Assembly (NCBI RefSeq): GCF_025998175.1
Contig: NZ_AP026695.1
Location: 1,304,760 to 1,368,759 of the forward strand
Direction: 5' to 3'
Source of the DNA: Nitrosopumilus zosterae
GTDB lineage: Archaea > Thermoproteota > Nitrososphaeria > Nitrososphaerales > Nitrosopumilaceae
Length of the DNA stretch: 64,000 bases
The position numbers and the translations under genes were made by a program. Positions 34,689 to 43,196 of the stretch are shown here, one piece after another (within the stretch, counting starts at the first letter, position 1; the number at the start of each line of letters is the position of its first letter). Under the pieces are notes generated by a model. The model saw only the letters and a program-made list of their open reading frames with translations, was not told the origin of the DNA and did not search any database.

Positions 34689-35636
34689 TTATTGCCGGCT
34701 GAACAAAAATATCACATAAACAACATAGCCTGCTACCAGAATTACGCCTTCTCTTCTGGATATGACAAACCCACTACGCATAATTGGAATCAATACAAGA
34801 CTAAACGCCAACATTATTCCAACATCCACTAATACTTGTTCAGTAACTGTGATGCCTGAAATCAATGATGAAATTCCCAATATTGCTAAAATGTTGAATA
34901 TGTTACTGCCAATTATATTTCCAACACTAAGATCGGCATGACCTTTTCTTGCAGCAACCACTGACGTTATTAGCTCTGGAAGTGAAGTTCCTATTGCAAC
35001 AACTGTCAATCCCATGAACAATTCGGATATTCCAAAACTTGCACCAATGATTACAACATTATCTACTGTAAGAAATGATCCTCCAGTTAGGAGCAATAAC
35101 CCAACTATTATGAAAATTATAGATTTGGAAAAAACATTTTTTTGTAATATTTGCGATGCAGGTATCACTTGTGTATCTGTGTCTTTTTTTGAGCTACGAT
35201 AACTATATCCTGTAAAAACAATAATTCCAATTACAAATAACGCTCCATCAACAAAATCAATTTTACCATCTATAATAATTCCAAGTAAAAGGAATGAAAT
35301 GCCTATCATTATTGGAACTTCTTTTCTTATGGCAGATTTTGATACAATAATTGGACTGATTATGGCAGACATTCCTAGAATTGCTCCAATATTGACAATA
35401 TTGCTTCCCACTACATTTCCTAAGGCAATATCAGACAATCCTTGCATTGCAGATGAAATACTTACTGCAAGTTCTGGTGCTGAAGTTCCAAAAGCAACGA
35501 CAGTTAGACCGATAACCAATTGACTAATTCCAAATTTGTTTGATAGGGCTATTGATCCTTTCACTAACCAGTCTCCTCCAAAATATAACATAGTTAATCC
35601 TGCACCTACAAGCAAAAAATTGAAAATTAATTCCAT
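34689..35636 (-). CDS. Calcium/sodium (or cation/proton) exchanger, CaCA family
   Basis: A 315-residue protein with about ten membrane helices and the two signature alpha repeats. The first is GTSAPELAVSISSAMQG with GNVVGSNIVNIGAILG; the second is GTSLPELITSVVAARKG with GNIIGSNIFNILAILG. It belongs to the YrbG/NCX-like group and moves Ca2+ or K+ against Na+ or H+. Complete length. Confidence 0.93.
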   Translation of the reverse strand: MELIFNFLLVGAGLTMLYFGGDWLVKGSIALSNKFGISQLVIGLTVVAFGTSAPELAVSISSAMQGLSDIALGNVVGSNIVNIGAILGMSAIISPIIVSKSAIRKEVPIMIGISFLLLGIIIDGKIDFVDGALFVIGIIVFTGYSYRSSKKDTDTQVIPASQILQKNVFSKSIIFIIVGLLLLTGGSFLTVDNVVIIGASFGISELFMGLTVVAIGTSLPELITSVVAARKGHADLSVGNIIGSNIFNILAILGISSLISGITVTEQVLVDVGIMLAFSLVLIPIMRSGFVISRREGVILVAGYVVYVIFLFSRQ

Positions 35637-35793
35637 AATGATTATGTAAAAAATGATTATTTGTCATTTTAAGATACTTTTTTACTTAAATTAATAATTG
35701 AAAAACTAAGAAGATAGACATACACAAGTTGTCTTCTAGCGGGTTTTAGTCAACTGATTCATAGTTAATAAATAGAATTGTGGTTAGTTAATC

Positions 35794-35901
35794 ATGTTAA
35801 AGAATCTATTTGCAAGACTGAAATTGAAACAAGGCAAGACCGCACATGACATTAATGCATCCAAAGAGGTTGCAAAAAAATCAGAGAACATAGAAAAATA
35901 A
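35794..35901 (+). CDS. 35-residue basic micro-protein
   Basis: ATG at 35794, TAA at 35899-35901; MLKNLFARLKLKQGKTAHDI then a Lys/Glu-rich helix. A TATA-like TTAATAAATA (about 35765-35774) is 20-30 nt upstream, so a leaderless mRNA is plausible. It precedes the membrane protein at 35920 by 18 bp and may be co-transcribed. Amphipathic N-terminus, unknown function. Confidence 0.45.
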   Translation: MLKNLFARLKLKQGKTAHDINASKEVAKKSENIEK

Positions 35902-35919
35902 TGAAATACAAGTTTAGAT

Positions 35920-36441
35920 ATGCCAAATTCTAATAAATGGAGAATGGCAGTTGATCTTTCCACATTACCAGTAATAATAAGTTCCATCACAGCTACAATA
36001 TTTGCAATTACTTTGATAATTACCTGGAAAAATATCAAAGAAAATACAAGAGCTACACATTCACAATTATTACGAAGCTTTCATGAAGATTTGCTTAACA
36101 GATTAAATAAAAATACTATTCTTAAAACAACTGAAGATTGTCAAAGATATGCAAATGATTATTTGAATACAGTGGACGAAATTGCTTATTTAGAATTAAA
36201 CAGGAAAATCCCATCACATATTGCCACTTATCTGAAGAGATTTTTTGCTTATGGCCTTATGATAGTAGATTGGTATAATGAAATGGTTGGAGAGGATTTT
36301 AGGGAGACAGCAAAGAAAAACTGGCCAAATTATATAGAATATTGTAAAAAATACGATATAGTCTCAAACCCTGACGACAAGTTACCAAAAGTAATGCTAG
36401 ACTATAACAAGTTAAGAGAAAACGAATCACAGTCAAAATAG
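35920..36441 (+). CDS. Membrane-anchored hypothetical protein, 173 aa
   Basis: One N-terminal membrane helix (residues 17-35, VIISSITATIFAITLIITW) and a cytosolic helical domain with SFHEDLLNRLNK and DEIAYLELNRKIP. The layout resembles the DUF4760 family of small membrane proteins with unknown role. ATG at 35920. Confidence 0.65.
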   Translation: MPNSNKWRMAVDLSTLPVIISSITATIFAITLIITWKNIKENTRATHSQLLRSFHEDLLNRLNKNTILKTTEDCQRYANDYLNTVDEIAYLELNRKIPSHIATYLKRFFAYGLMIVDWYNEMVGEDFRETAKKNWPNYIEYCKKYDIVSNPDDKLPKVMLDYNKLRENESQSK

Positions 36442-36890
36442 AATTTTTATTTTATAAAAGCAAGCCATGCAGGAGGGATTCATCTACCGTGTTGGGGATG
36501 AAAATGGACGTAAAATAAAAAAAATACTAGACTGTTTTTTCATTATTTTTTCTTTTTATCCAAGATGCTCACTTCCACAACTAATTAGATTGGTTTGATA
36601 AAACCTGTATTTTTTTTGAATTGGCTTGGATTATTCGTAACTAGTTGATAAAAAAAGTACAGGAAATCAATTGATTTGCAAAAGTATCTTCATTGCCAAT
36701 TTCCGTATTAGGCATTATACTACCACGAAAAGGATTCTTTATGGCTTAAGCGTATAAAAGCATCAGATAAAGATAATTTTGATGATTGTAAAACTGGTTC
36801 TGATGAAAACTAGGATCTAATCAATCTTTTTTATATCCATTTTTAATCTACAAGTTTTTATCTGAGAATTACAATGCACGTCTGTCCTCG
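36442..36890. other. Intergenic region, 449 bp, no firm gene
   Basis: AT-rich DNA between the 173-aa membrane protein and the winged-helix regulator. A short + frame (36467-36598, 43 codons) follows a TTTTATAAAAG element but looks unconserved in composition. TGATGA strings near 36779 and 36806 resemble C/D boxes but lack a proper box D. A TTTTTATC element near 36854 may be the promoter of the regulator. I support nothing firm. Confidence 0.4.
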
Positions 36891-38150
36891 ATGGCACTTT
36901 CGTCCTCTGTAATCTATGCTTTAAAACTGCTAAAACCAGATTCAATTAATTCAGTATTTTTGTCCTTTTTTGAATACTTCAAATATGATTCTGATGAAAT
37001 TCGCACTCAGCAAATTATTTTAAAAGAAGATATTCTTGAACAGTTTAAAAAATCAGATAGGCAGAAAGGCAAAACTCTTCCAAAATCGCTCTCAGAAGAT
37101 TTTGATGAATTAGTAAAGATCTTATCAAAACTTCGATTACTTGAAGAAGATGGTGATGTTTTACAAAATATAAAATGGGATAAAATTATAGATGTTTGTA
37201 ATATTCTTAGAAAAATTGAATCTAGCGATGAGAGAAAAGTCAGATGGGGATTGTTGCATTTACTTTCTCACGATAAAGATGAAATTAATATCAACGAACT
37301 AAAATTATTGTTAAAAAATTTCAAATTAACTAATATTGATAAAATTCTTCAAAAAATCATTAAAATTGAATCAAATTCGGGTTTGATGATTACGAATGAC
37401 AACAACAAAATCAAATTTGAAACTGAACATAAGATAACAGATCACTATATAGCTGATGCAATTGAAGAAAAATCCAGAAGATCTCCCGGTGAAATTGAGA
37501 AAGACATTCTGGAATTGTTAGATGAGGGTTCTTATTCAAATCAAGAAATATCGCGAATTTTAGAACTTGATGAAGCTGTTGTTTCTAGGACAATGACTAA
37601 ATTAAGAAATCAAAATAAATTAGTATTATCAAATTTTGGTACCAATGGGTTTAGATATTATATAACAAATTGTCAAAACTGTCCTTTTGGAAAAACGGTA
37701 TCATCGTGTAGAAAAGATGCTATTTCTTATATTGTTTCAGCATTCAAAGAAGCATATGATGTTGAACTGACATCTCAGCATTTTGATGATGTTGAATCTA
37801 ATCAGGCGTTATTAAGCATTAAACGAATTACTAAAATGTCTAAAAAATACTCAATGACGAAATTTGAATCCAATCTTTATGAAAATTATGAAAAACTATT
37901 ACAAATTGTAATTAAAAATTCGACCAAAAAAACTATGAACGCTGGAAATAATGACGAAATTGCTGTTTTGCCGAACTTGTCTAAATTACCAAAAATATTC
38001 CAAATTGGATTCAAATCTGGAATACAGTATGAAGTGCAATTGATGAAAAAAATTCTCAATGATCCTAAAAAGAAACAATCTGACTTTGCTTCATTTTTAT
38101 CCAAATTGATTCAAGATAGTAACAAAATGCTCCATCTATTTGGGCACTAA
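36891..38150 (+). CDS. Winged-helix transcriptional regulator with Cys cluster, 419 aa
   Basis: The N-terminal 200 residues are helical with many Lys/Asp. A winged-helix segment at about 200-255 (EIEKDILELLDEGSYSNQEI, then SRTMTKLRNQNKLVL) is followed by a Cys-rich stretch NCQNCPFGKTVSSCRKDA that could hold a metal or disulfide. The C-terminal 150 residues are helical. It is a likely regulator that senses a metal or redox state, by inference. ATG at 36891. No family recognised. Confidence 0.65.
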   Translation: MALSSSVIYALKLLKPDSINSVFLSFFEYFKYDSDEIRTQQIILKEDILEQFKKSDRQKGKTLPKSLSEDFDELVKILSKLRLLEEDGDVLQNIKWDKIIDVCNILRKIESSDERKVRWGLLHLLSHDKDEININELKLLLKNFKLTNIDKILQKIIKIESNSGLMITNDNNKIKFETEHKITDHYIADAIEEKSRRSPGEIEKDILELLDEGSYSNQEISRILELDEAVVSRTMTKLRNQNKLVLSNFGTNGFRYYITNCQNCPFGKTVSSCRKDAISYIVSAFKEAYDVELTSQHFDDVESNQALLSIKRITKMSKKYSMTKFESNLYENYEKLLQIVIKNSTKKTMNAGNNDEIAVLPNLSKLPKIFQIGFKSGIQYEVQLMKKILNDPKKKQSDFASFLSKLIQDSNKMLHLFGH

Positions 38151-38182
38151 TTATTCTAGTTGACTTTGCGAGTCAGAATAAT
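38150..38182 (+). terminator. Hairpin after winged-helix gene
   Basis: ATTATTC, TAGT bulge, TGACT, loop TTGCG, AGTCA, GAATAAT: two stacked stems of 7 and 5 bp beginning at the stop codon. No long T run follows, so it may terminate or stabilise the 3' end. The remaining 250 bp before 38437 hold only a 20-codon + frame at 38346-38408 behind a TTTTTTAAAAATATAT tract; I do not call it. Confidence 0.45.
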
Positions 38183-38436
38183 CAAAAATTGACATGTGAT
38201 TATTTCCAAGGTTAGTATTTATTCCATGTTGGCTTTTGGAAAAATTTTTGATAGGATTAATGATTGATTTTAGATGTAACGATAGAGGAATTGTTGTTTG
38301 ATTTAGAGATATGGTTGAGATCTTTTTTAAAAATATATCCTAACTATGAATCATTCCACAAAGTCATCTAAAGAAAAGGATGTTAGAAAAAGGAAAACAA
38401 GGGATTAGACATTATAACCTTATTTTGAATTTGGAA

Positions 38437-39078
38437 TTAGAGTTGATTTAACCTTGATTCCATCTGAGAATAAGTTGTTGCTGGAGAGGATGGGAATTTT
38501 TCTCCAACCCTATTTCCTGCAATTACTGCTGCTTCTTTTAAAATGGCATCTGTTTCTTCATTTGAAGTATCACTTAATTCAAAGTCTCCTCCAAACGAAT
38601 CACTAGTTATTTCACCCAATAAACCAGACATTGCTTCAAATTCTGCACCAGCTTGTGGCATGAATTTACTTAATGCTGGTCCCATCGAACGTAGAACTGC
38701 AATTGCCGGTCCAATTGAAACCATAGCATCACCAAGTTCATTCATAGTTGATAGTCTGATCTGAATTTGCTCAAGTGCTAGTTTGATATTTGTTAATACA
38801 TGTTCATTTTTTCTAATTTCAATTAATTCGTTTGCTAAAACTTTACTTGTGTACTTATCATGTCTCTGTTGAGATTCAACAATTCTCTTGAAAATCTTTT
38901 TGTCCTTTTCTTGTAATTTTTTAAACATAAAATCCATTTTTGAAATTGTTTGATTTAGTTTTCCTACTGATTGTTGTATACGAGGTTTGAGTGGCGGTTC
39001 TTTTTTAACTGTGTTAAGAATATGTTGATTTAACCCAACAGTTGGAGGTTTATTCCAATTATCTTGAAATGTTGGCAT
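38437..39078 (-). CDS. ESCRT-III-like protein (CdvB paralogue)
   Basis: A 213-residue helical protein with the Snf7-type core: a basic first helix (SKMDFMFKKLQEKDKKIFKR), a second helix (NELIEIRKNEHVLTNIKLAL) and then LSTMNELGDAMVSIGPAI, followed by an acidic loop (DSFGGDFELSDTSNEE) and a C-terminal helix. CdvB proteins assemble at the membrane and constrict during division. There is no neighbouring CdvA or Vps4 (CdvC), so it is a stand-alone paralogue. I see no clear MIM2-type Vps4-binding motif. Confidence 0.82.
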   Translation of the reverse strand: MPTFQDNWNKPPTVGLNQHILNTVKKEPPLKPRIQQSVGKLNQTISKMDFMFKKLQEKDKKIFKRIVESQQRHDKYTSKVLANELIEIRKNEHVLTNIKLALEQIQIRLSTMNELGDAMVSIGPAIAVLRSMGPALSKFMPQAGAEFEAMSGLLGEITSDSFGGDFELSDTSNEETDAILKEAAVIAGNRVGEKFPSSPATTYSQMESRLNQL

Positions 39079-39273
39079 AGTTGTATTTCAGAAATCTTTC
39101 TCAAATGATCCACAGTATACAAAATTATACTAACAGAATAAACATTTTCGTATGGGTTTTTTTATTTATATTTAGAATTGATCTGTATTGCACATCTGAT
39201 CAACTAGTTATTGTAACGTGAATTATATTCAAAAAAATTCTAGTTAATTAGTAAACTTGACATTTTACAGTTT

Positions 39274-39903
39274 ATGATAAATAAAAAAACTATTACATCG
39301 CATCTTGCAATTATTACATCTTTAATTCTTTTATCATCAGTATTATTTGGAAATAATGTATCTTTTGGTGATACAGCACAAGAAACAACAAAGGCACAGA
39401 TTACAAAACAACAGGCACAATTAAAAGCAGAATCAGAATTTTCAAACTCTGTTGCGGTGGCAAAATCCCAATACGTAGATGCAAAAATTGCTGCAAAAGA
39501 TAATCCTGAAAAATTAAGACAAGCCAAGATTTCTTATAATAAAGCAATTCAAATTGCTAAAGAAATATTGTATCAAAAACTTACTTTAGCTAATGAACAA
39601 TACAAACAATCAATTACTAAAAACAGCCCAGTTAAATCAACACCCACATCACCAGAAACTAAATCAGGAACATCTCAAGCAAAATTAGCATATGCCAAGA
39701 CAATAAAAGATGCAAAAAACTCTCTAGATAAGAATTTGACTGCGATAAAATCAAATTACAAAAAAGCATTAGATTCTGCTAAAAATGAATTCGATGAAAA
39801 TAAAGCTGAAAATAATTACAAACTTGCAACAAAGAAAGCAATGGACGAATACAATATGGCCATATCAAAAGCAAAAATTGCTTTAGATAAAAGTACGAAA
39901 TAG
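39274..39903 (+). CDS. Exported Lys/Ala-rich helical protein, 209 aa
   Basis: A signal peptide (HLAIITSLILLSSVLFGNNV, cleaved near SFGDT) precedes a long helical protein dominated by Lys, Ala, Gln and Asn. It has three short repeats of the type AKISYNKAIQIAKE, AKLAYAKTIKDAKNS and ATKKAMDEYNMAISKAK, consistent with an extended coiled coil outside the membrane. Not recognised. It lies about 195 bp from the divergent ESCRT-III-like gene. Confidence 0.65.
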   Translation: MINKKTITSHLAIITSLILLSSVLFGNNVSFGDTAQETTKAQITKQQAQLKAESEFSNSVAVAKSQYVDAKIAAKDNPEKLRQAKISYNKAIQIAKEILYQKLTLANEQYKQSITKNSPVKSTPTSPETKSGTSQAKLAYAKTIKDAKNSLDKNLTAIKSNYKKALDSAKNEFDENKAENNYKLATKKAMDEYNMAISKAKIALDKSTK

Positions 39904-40088
39904 CCTATTTTTAATCTAAATTCAATAGTCAAGGCAGTATGGAGTTGGAATCAGTATATGCAAATATTCTATTTTTTAACAAAGGCACGTTGTAGAAGAT
40001 ATAAACTATGAATGAAATTGGTTCTATCATAAACTCAAACATAGAATTCTTTATGAAGAATTACACTAGCTTCTTAACGTGAAAAAGT

Positions 40089-40262
40089 ATGATAACTGAA
40101 GATGCAGGTTTAGTATTGGCGATCTTCATTTTGGCAGTGGGTTTTATTGCTACTCTTATCGGCGTTGCAAATTTGTTTGATTCTGAACCCAATCCTCTGA
40201 TCTTCGTTGGTGGAATTAGTGCGTTAATCATTGGCGGAATTCTTGTAAAGTTTTCCACTTGA
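40089..40262 (+). CDS. Small two-helix membrane protein, 57 aa
   Basis: ATG at 40089, TGA at 40260-40262. Residues 7-28 (GLVLAIFILAVGFIATLIGV) and 38-54 (FVGGISALIIGGILVKF) are hydrophobic helices joined by NLFDSEPNP. The pattern is that of a real small membrane protein. Role unknown. It converges on the gene ending at 40275. Confidence 0.65.
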   Translation: MITEDAGLVLAIFILAVGFIATLIGVANLFDSEPNPLIFVGGISALIIGGILVKFST

Positions 40263-40274
40263 TTTTACAAATTT

Positions 40275-40853
40275 TCATTTTACAATTTCCCCAAATACAG
40301 GAGTGTCAAAGTCATCAGGGGATTTCACCCAATGTGTTTTTCCAAATATTCCCTTAAACTCACAAAATTTTTCTTCTCGCGTGTTAAACTTGCCAGAAAA
40401 TATACAGTTATCAACACATTCAGACTCGGTTGTTATTCCCTGCGAAGACGAACCGCTAAAATTATCATCACCGTTATAGCTTCCAGATTTTGTAATACAC
40501 CCGCCTTGTTCCAGCTGAGGAATAACATACCCACTTGGCAACGCAACGGTAAGAGTGACAATTATCAAGATTGAAATCAAGACAAGTTTTCTGTATTTTT
40601 CTTGTTGTGGAACAAGGGATGGCTTGACATAAACTAGTGCAAGATACAAAAACAACACCATGATTCCAATTCTCACACTGTTAAAGAAAAAGTATGACGA
40701 TACAGGGTCTGGCAATGGAGCATAGGATAGTTTATGATAAAGCAAACCTAACGGGATTATACCAAAATAAGATGCAAAGATTCCCAGAATTACAATGATT
40801 ATTCTTTTTCGTAGATTCGCAGTGTTCAATCTTTTCTCAAAAGTTTTTCTCAT
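40275..40853 (-). CDS. Membrane protein with Cys-rich outer domain, 192 aa
   Basis: Three hydrophobic helices (about 18-38, 55-78, 88-108) are followed by an extracytoplasmic stretch with Cys-rich segments GGCITKSGSYNG, ESECVDNCIFSG and EKFCEFKGIFG. The five Cys could form disulfides. It is likely co-transcribed with the exported 485-aa protein ending 6 bp upstream. No family recognised. Confidence 0.65.
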   Translation of the reverse strand: MRKTFEKRLNTANLRKRIIIVILGIFASYFGIIPLGLLYHKLSYAPLPDPVSSYFFFNSVRIGIMVLFLYLALVYVKPSLVPQQEKYRKLVLISILIIVTLTVALPSGYVIPQLEQGGCITKSGSYNGDDNFSGSSSQGITTESECVDNCIFSGKFNTREEKFCEFKGIFGKTHWVKSPDDFDTPVFGEIVK

Positions 40854-40859
40854 TAGAAT

Positions 40860-42317
40860 TTACTGACATGATGCAGGTTCACCTTGTATTGTTCCAAACT
40901 TTCCAAGATCTTCTGCAATCATTTGGTATTGAATAGAATCATGATCCCACAGACCGGATATTGAAACGGTGTATCCAACAGAATTTTCAAAAACATCTAT
41001 GATGCGTTCTTCAAGAAAATAAGTTTCTCCAAACTGTGCAATTGTGCTTTGAACTGAATTTTTAACATACACCGTGTCTAGAACCTCAGTTGTTTCTATA
41101 TTCCAACTAGTCTGACACCACATATCATTTTCACTTATTGCGTCAGGAACATTCACTGGAGATCGTTTTCCCTCAATCTCATGTGGTGTTTCTAGGACAT
41201 CATCAATTTCTTCAACAAAATTTTTCCCATCAGTTGTTCTGCATTGTCTTGGGTATGACTCCATAACAGAATTACCAGCTAAAACACATTCCTCAAAGCT
41301 TGCAATAGGTTCTGCTCTGTTTTGAATTTCTCGAAGGACAACTATAAGTTCAGAGAGTTCTGGAATTTCATCCCCATTTTCAAATTCAATTCTTTTTGTT
41401 TTATCATCGTATGAAATTTCAATCCATTCAACTGGAGCATCAGCACAGCCAGGACATCCGATTTTGTCAGGAAGAGATCTAAATTGATCAAAATTAATCA
41501 AATCTACCAATCCACTCCATTCTGCTTGAGATAGTGTGAATTCTTTGGTTTTCTCAGGAAGATCGGACCATTCATCAGAAACAAAATCACGACCATTTTG
41601 TGAAAAGATGATTTTATCAGGAGTTATCAAGAACTCTTTTGCACAATATCCAATACAATGTCCCGCATAGGTTCCAGTTTTAATTATTGGATTAACGTAG
41701 AGGGTATTTTCATCTGCCCATCCACGTAAAGACAATTTTTCTGCAGTATTTGGTGTCACACACGCAGGACTGAAATTACTTGACTTGATGACAAGTACAA
41801 GATCTGCCTTACAGTGAATATTGTTAATTGAAATTCCAGTATTGAATTGTTTTAATGGGGCATCTATTTTCATTTCGTTTATCTTAGAAACAAGAAATGT
41901 CAGTACATAGTCAGAGGATTTGATTGGAACAGTACTTGATGGATAAGGTTCCACGGTAATTAATTTAATAAAATAGCCGGCAAAGATTTGTTTATCATCC
42001 TCACTTTCCCCTAACAGAATTGTATGATTGCCAAGATCTAGATCATCTCTGATCAGATTGACTTGTACGGATACGGCACCTTCCCACACACAAGTAACAT
42101 CAGAAGGACACCTAGAATCCTCAACAGCATCAAGTACAGTAAGTCGTAACTCTGAATCTATTTTTGCAGTATCTTCAATCTTTAGAGTAAAAGGTGAATC
42201 CAATGCAACGTCTTTTGAAGAAGAAGCAAAAACTGTTGGTTGAAAAGCCAAACAAAATAGTGTAAGTCCTACAAGGAATGTAATTTTGCTTTGGGTAAAC
42301 TCAAACATCATTATCAA
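40860..42317 (-). CDS. Exported multidomain protein, 485 aa
   Basis: A signal peptide (ITFLVGLTLFCLAFQPTVFA) precedes several small domains. One has SRCPSDVTCVWEGAVSVQVN (two Cys). A second, CKADLVLVIKSSNFSPACV, resembles a domain common in thaumarchaeal exported proteins (from memory). A third is YAGHCIGYCAKEFLITPDK, and a fourth is CVLAGNSVMESYPRQCRTTD. The 14 or so Cys suggest disulfides. Function unknown; extracellular binding is plausible. Likely the first gene of a pair with the 192-aa membrane protein. ATG is ambiguous (MIMMFEF). Confidence 0.7.
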   Translation of the reverse strand: MIMMFEFTQSKITFLVGLTLFCLAFQPTVFASSSKDVALDSPFTLKIEDTAKIDSELRLTVLDAVEDSRCPSDVTCVWEGAVSVQVNLIRDDLDLGNHTILLGESEDDKQIFAGYFIKLITVEPYPSSTVPIKSSDYVLTFLVSKINEMKIDAPLKQFNTGISINNIHCKADLVLVIKSSNFSPACVTPNTAEKLSLRGWADENTLYVNPIIKTGTYAGHCIGYCAKEFLITPDKIIFSQNGRDFVSDEWSDLPEKTKEFTLSQAEWSGLVDLINFDQFRSLPDKIGCPGCADAPVEWIEISYDDKTKRIEFENGDEIPELSELIVVLREIQNRAEPIASFEECVLAGNSVMESYPRQCRTTDGKNFVEEIDDVLETPHEIEGKRSPVNVPDAISENDMWCQTSWNIETTEVLDTVYVKNSVQSTIAQFGETYFLEERIIDVFENSVGYTVSISGLWDHDSIQYQMIAEDLGKFGTIQGEPASCQ

Positions 42318-42647
42318 TCATGTGATAAAATATGAGATTATAATCTTTGATGAAAATCAAATTTTACCAAAAAGAATCAAGGATACTCTTTTTACTGTCA
42401 TAATGGGTGATTTCAGATTAAATTACAAAAAATCTACCAAAGATTGTGATTTAGTTGAGGCTTGAGTCGTTATTGGGAAAAAGTTGATTTGACATTACGT
42501 GAATTAAGATACTTTTTGGACATATTTTCGTCATCTTAATTATCATACAACGACATAGATAGCAAACAATGCGTTGCTCAGTCATAAGACAATCTTACAA
42601 ATTGGATAAAGATTCTTCAAAATAGAACACATAATTAACTATCAATT
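42318..42647. other. Intergenic region, 330 bp, no gene seen
   Basis: Upstream of both the exported 485-aa gene (leftward) and the RHH regulator (rightward). It is AT-rich with no convincing frame, hairpin or boxed RNA. It must hold the two promoters; a TTAATTATC tract near 42536-42545 and an ACATAATTAACT tract near 42630 are AT-rich candidates. Confidence 0.35.
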
Positions 42648-43196
42648 ATGGTAAAAAAGCAATTGAGTACTGAACAAAAAAAGAAAACAGAGACAATGTC
42701 ATTTAGACTAGACAGTCAAATATTAGACAAATTACGAGCAGAATCAGAATCTCAAGGCGTTAGTTTGAACATATTGGCGAACAAAATTTTTGCAAGATAT
42801 GTTGATTGGGGCATGTTTGAGCCCAAAGTAGGGATGGTTCCAATAGCTAAGCCCATTGTAACGGCATTATTTCAGAAACTTTCAGAACAAGAGACTGTTG
42901 ACCTGGCAAAACAAATTGGCAAAAGCATTGTATCAGACATAGCCACATTCATGAAAGGTTCACTTGACCTAGACTCGTTTGTATCATGGTTCATCACAAG
43001 AATGAAAATATCGGATTTTGAGTTGAACCACACAATACAGAACTCAACGCATAGTTACATCATAAAACATGATTTAGGATACAACTGGTCATTATATCAC
43101 AAAACAGTGCTGGAATTAATTTTCAATGATGCATTTGAGAAAAGGATTGACTTTAAGATAAAAGACAGAATGATGGAATTAACTTTTGAAAAATAA
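42648..43196 (+). CDS. Ribbon-helix-helix regulator, paralogue of the one at 33335
   Basis: A 182-residue protein with a basic N-terminus, then TMSFRLDSQILDKLRAES and SLNILANKIFARYVDW forming an RHH domain at about 15-55. The C-terminal 120 residues (TRMKISDFELNHTIQNSTHS, IIKHDLGYNWSLYHKTV) pair with the equivalent part of the 33335 protein. It ends one base before the convergent multicopper oxidase gene, so a regulatory link to copper enzymes is possible but unproven. Confidence 0.75.
   Translation: MVKKQLSTEQKKKTETMSFRLDSQILDKLRAESESQGVSLNILANKIFARYVDWGMFEPKVGMVPIAKPIVTALFQKLSEQETVDLAKQIGKSIVSDIATFMKGSLDLDSFVSWFITRMKISDFELNHTIQNSTHSYIIKHDLGYNWSLYHKTVLELIFNDAFEKRIDFKIKDRMMELTFEK

Noticed and set aside
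36779-36830. C/D box RNA candidate in the 36.4-36.9 kb gap
   Set aside because: TGATGA strings are present but D' and C' overlap and the last box reads CTAA, so it does not satisfy the pattern.
38346-38408. 20-codon + frame with AT-rich upstream tract
   Set aside because: It is too short and too basic to judge; no conservation can be seen from one sequence.
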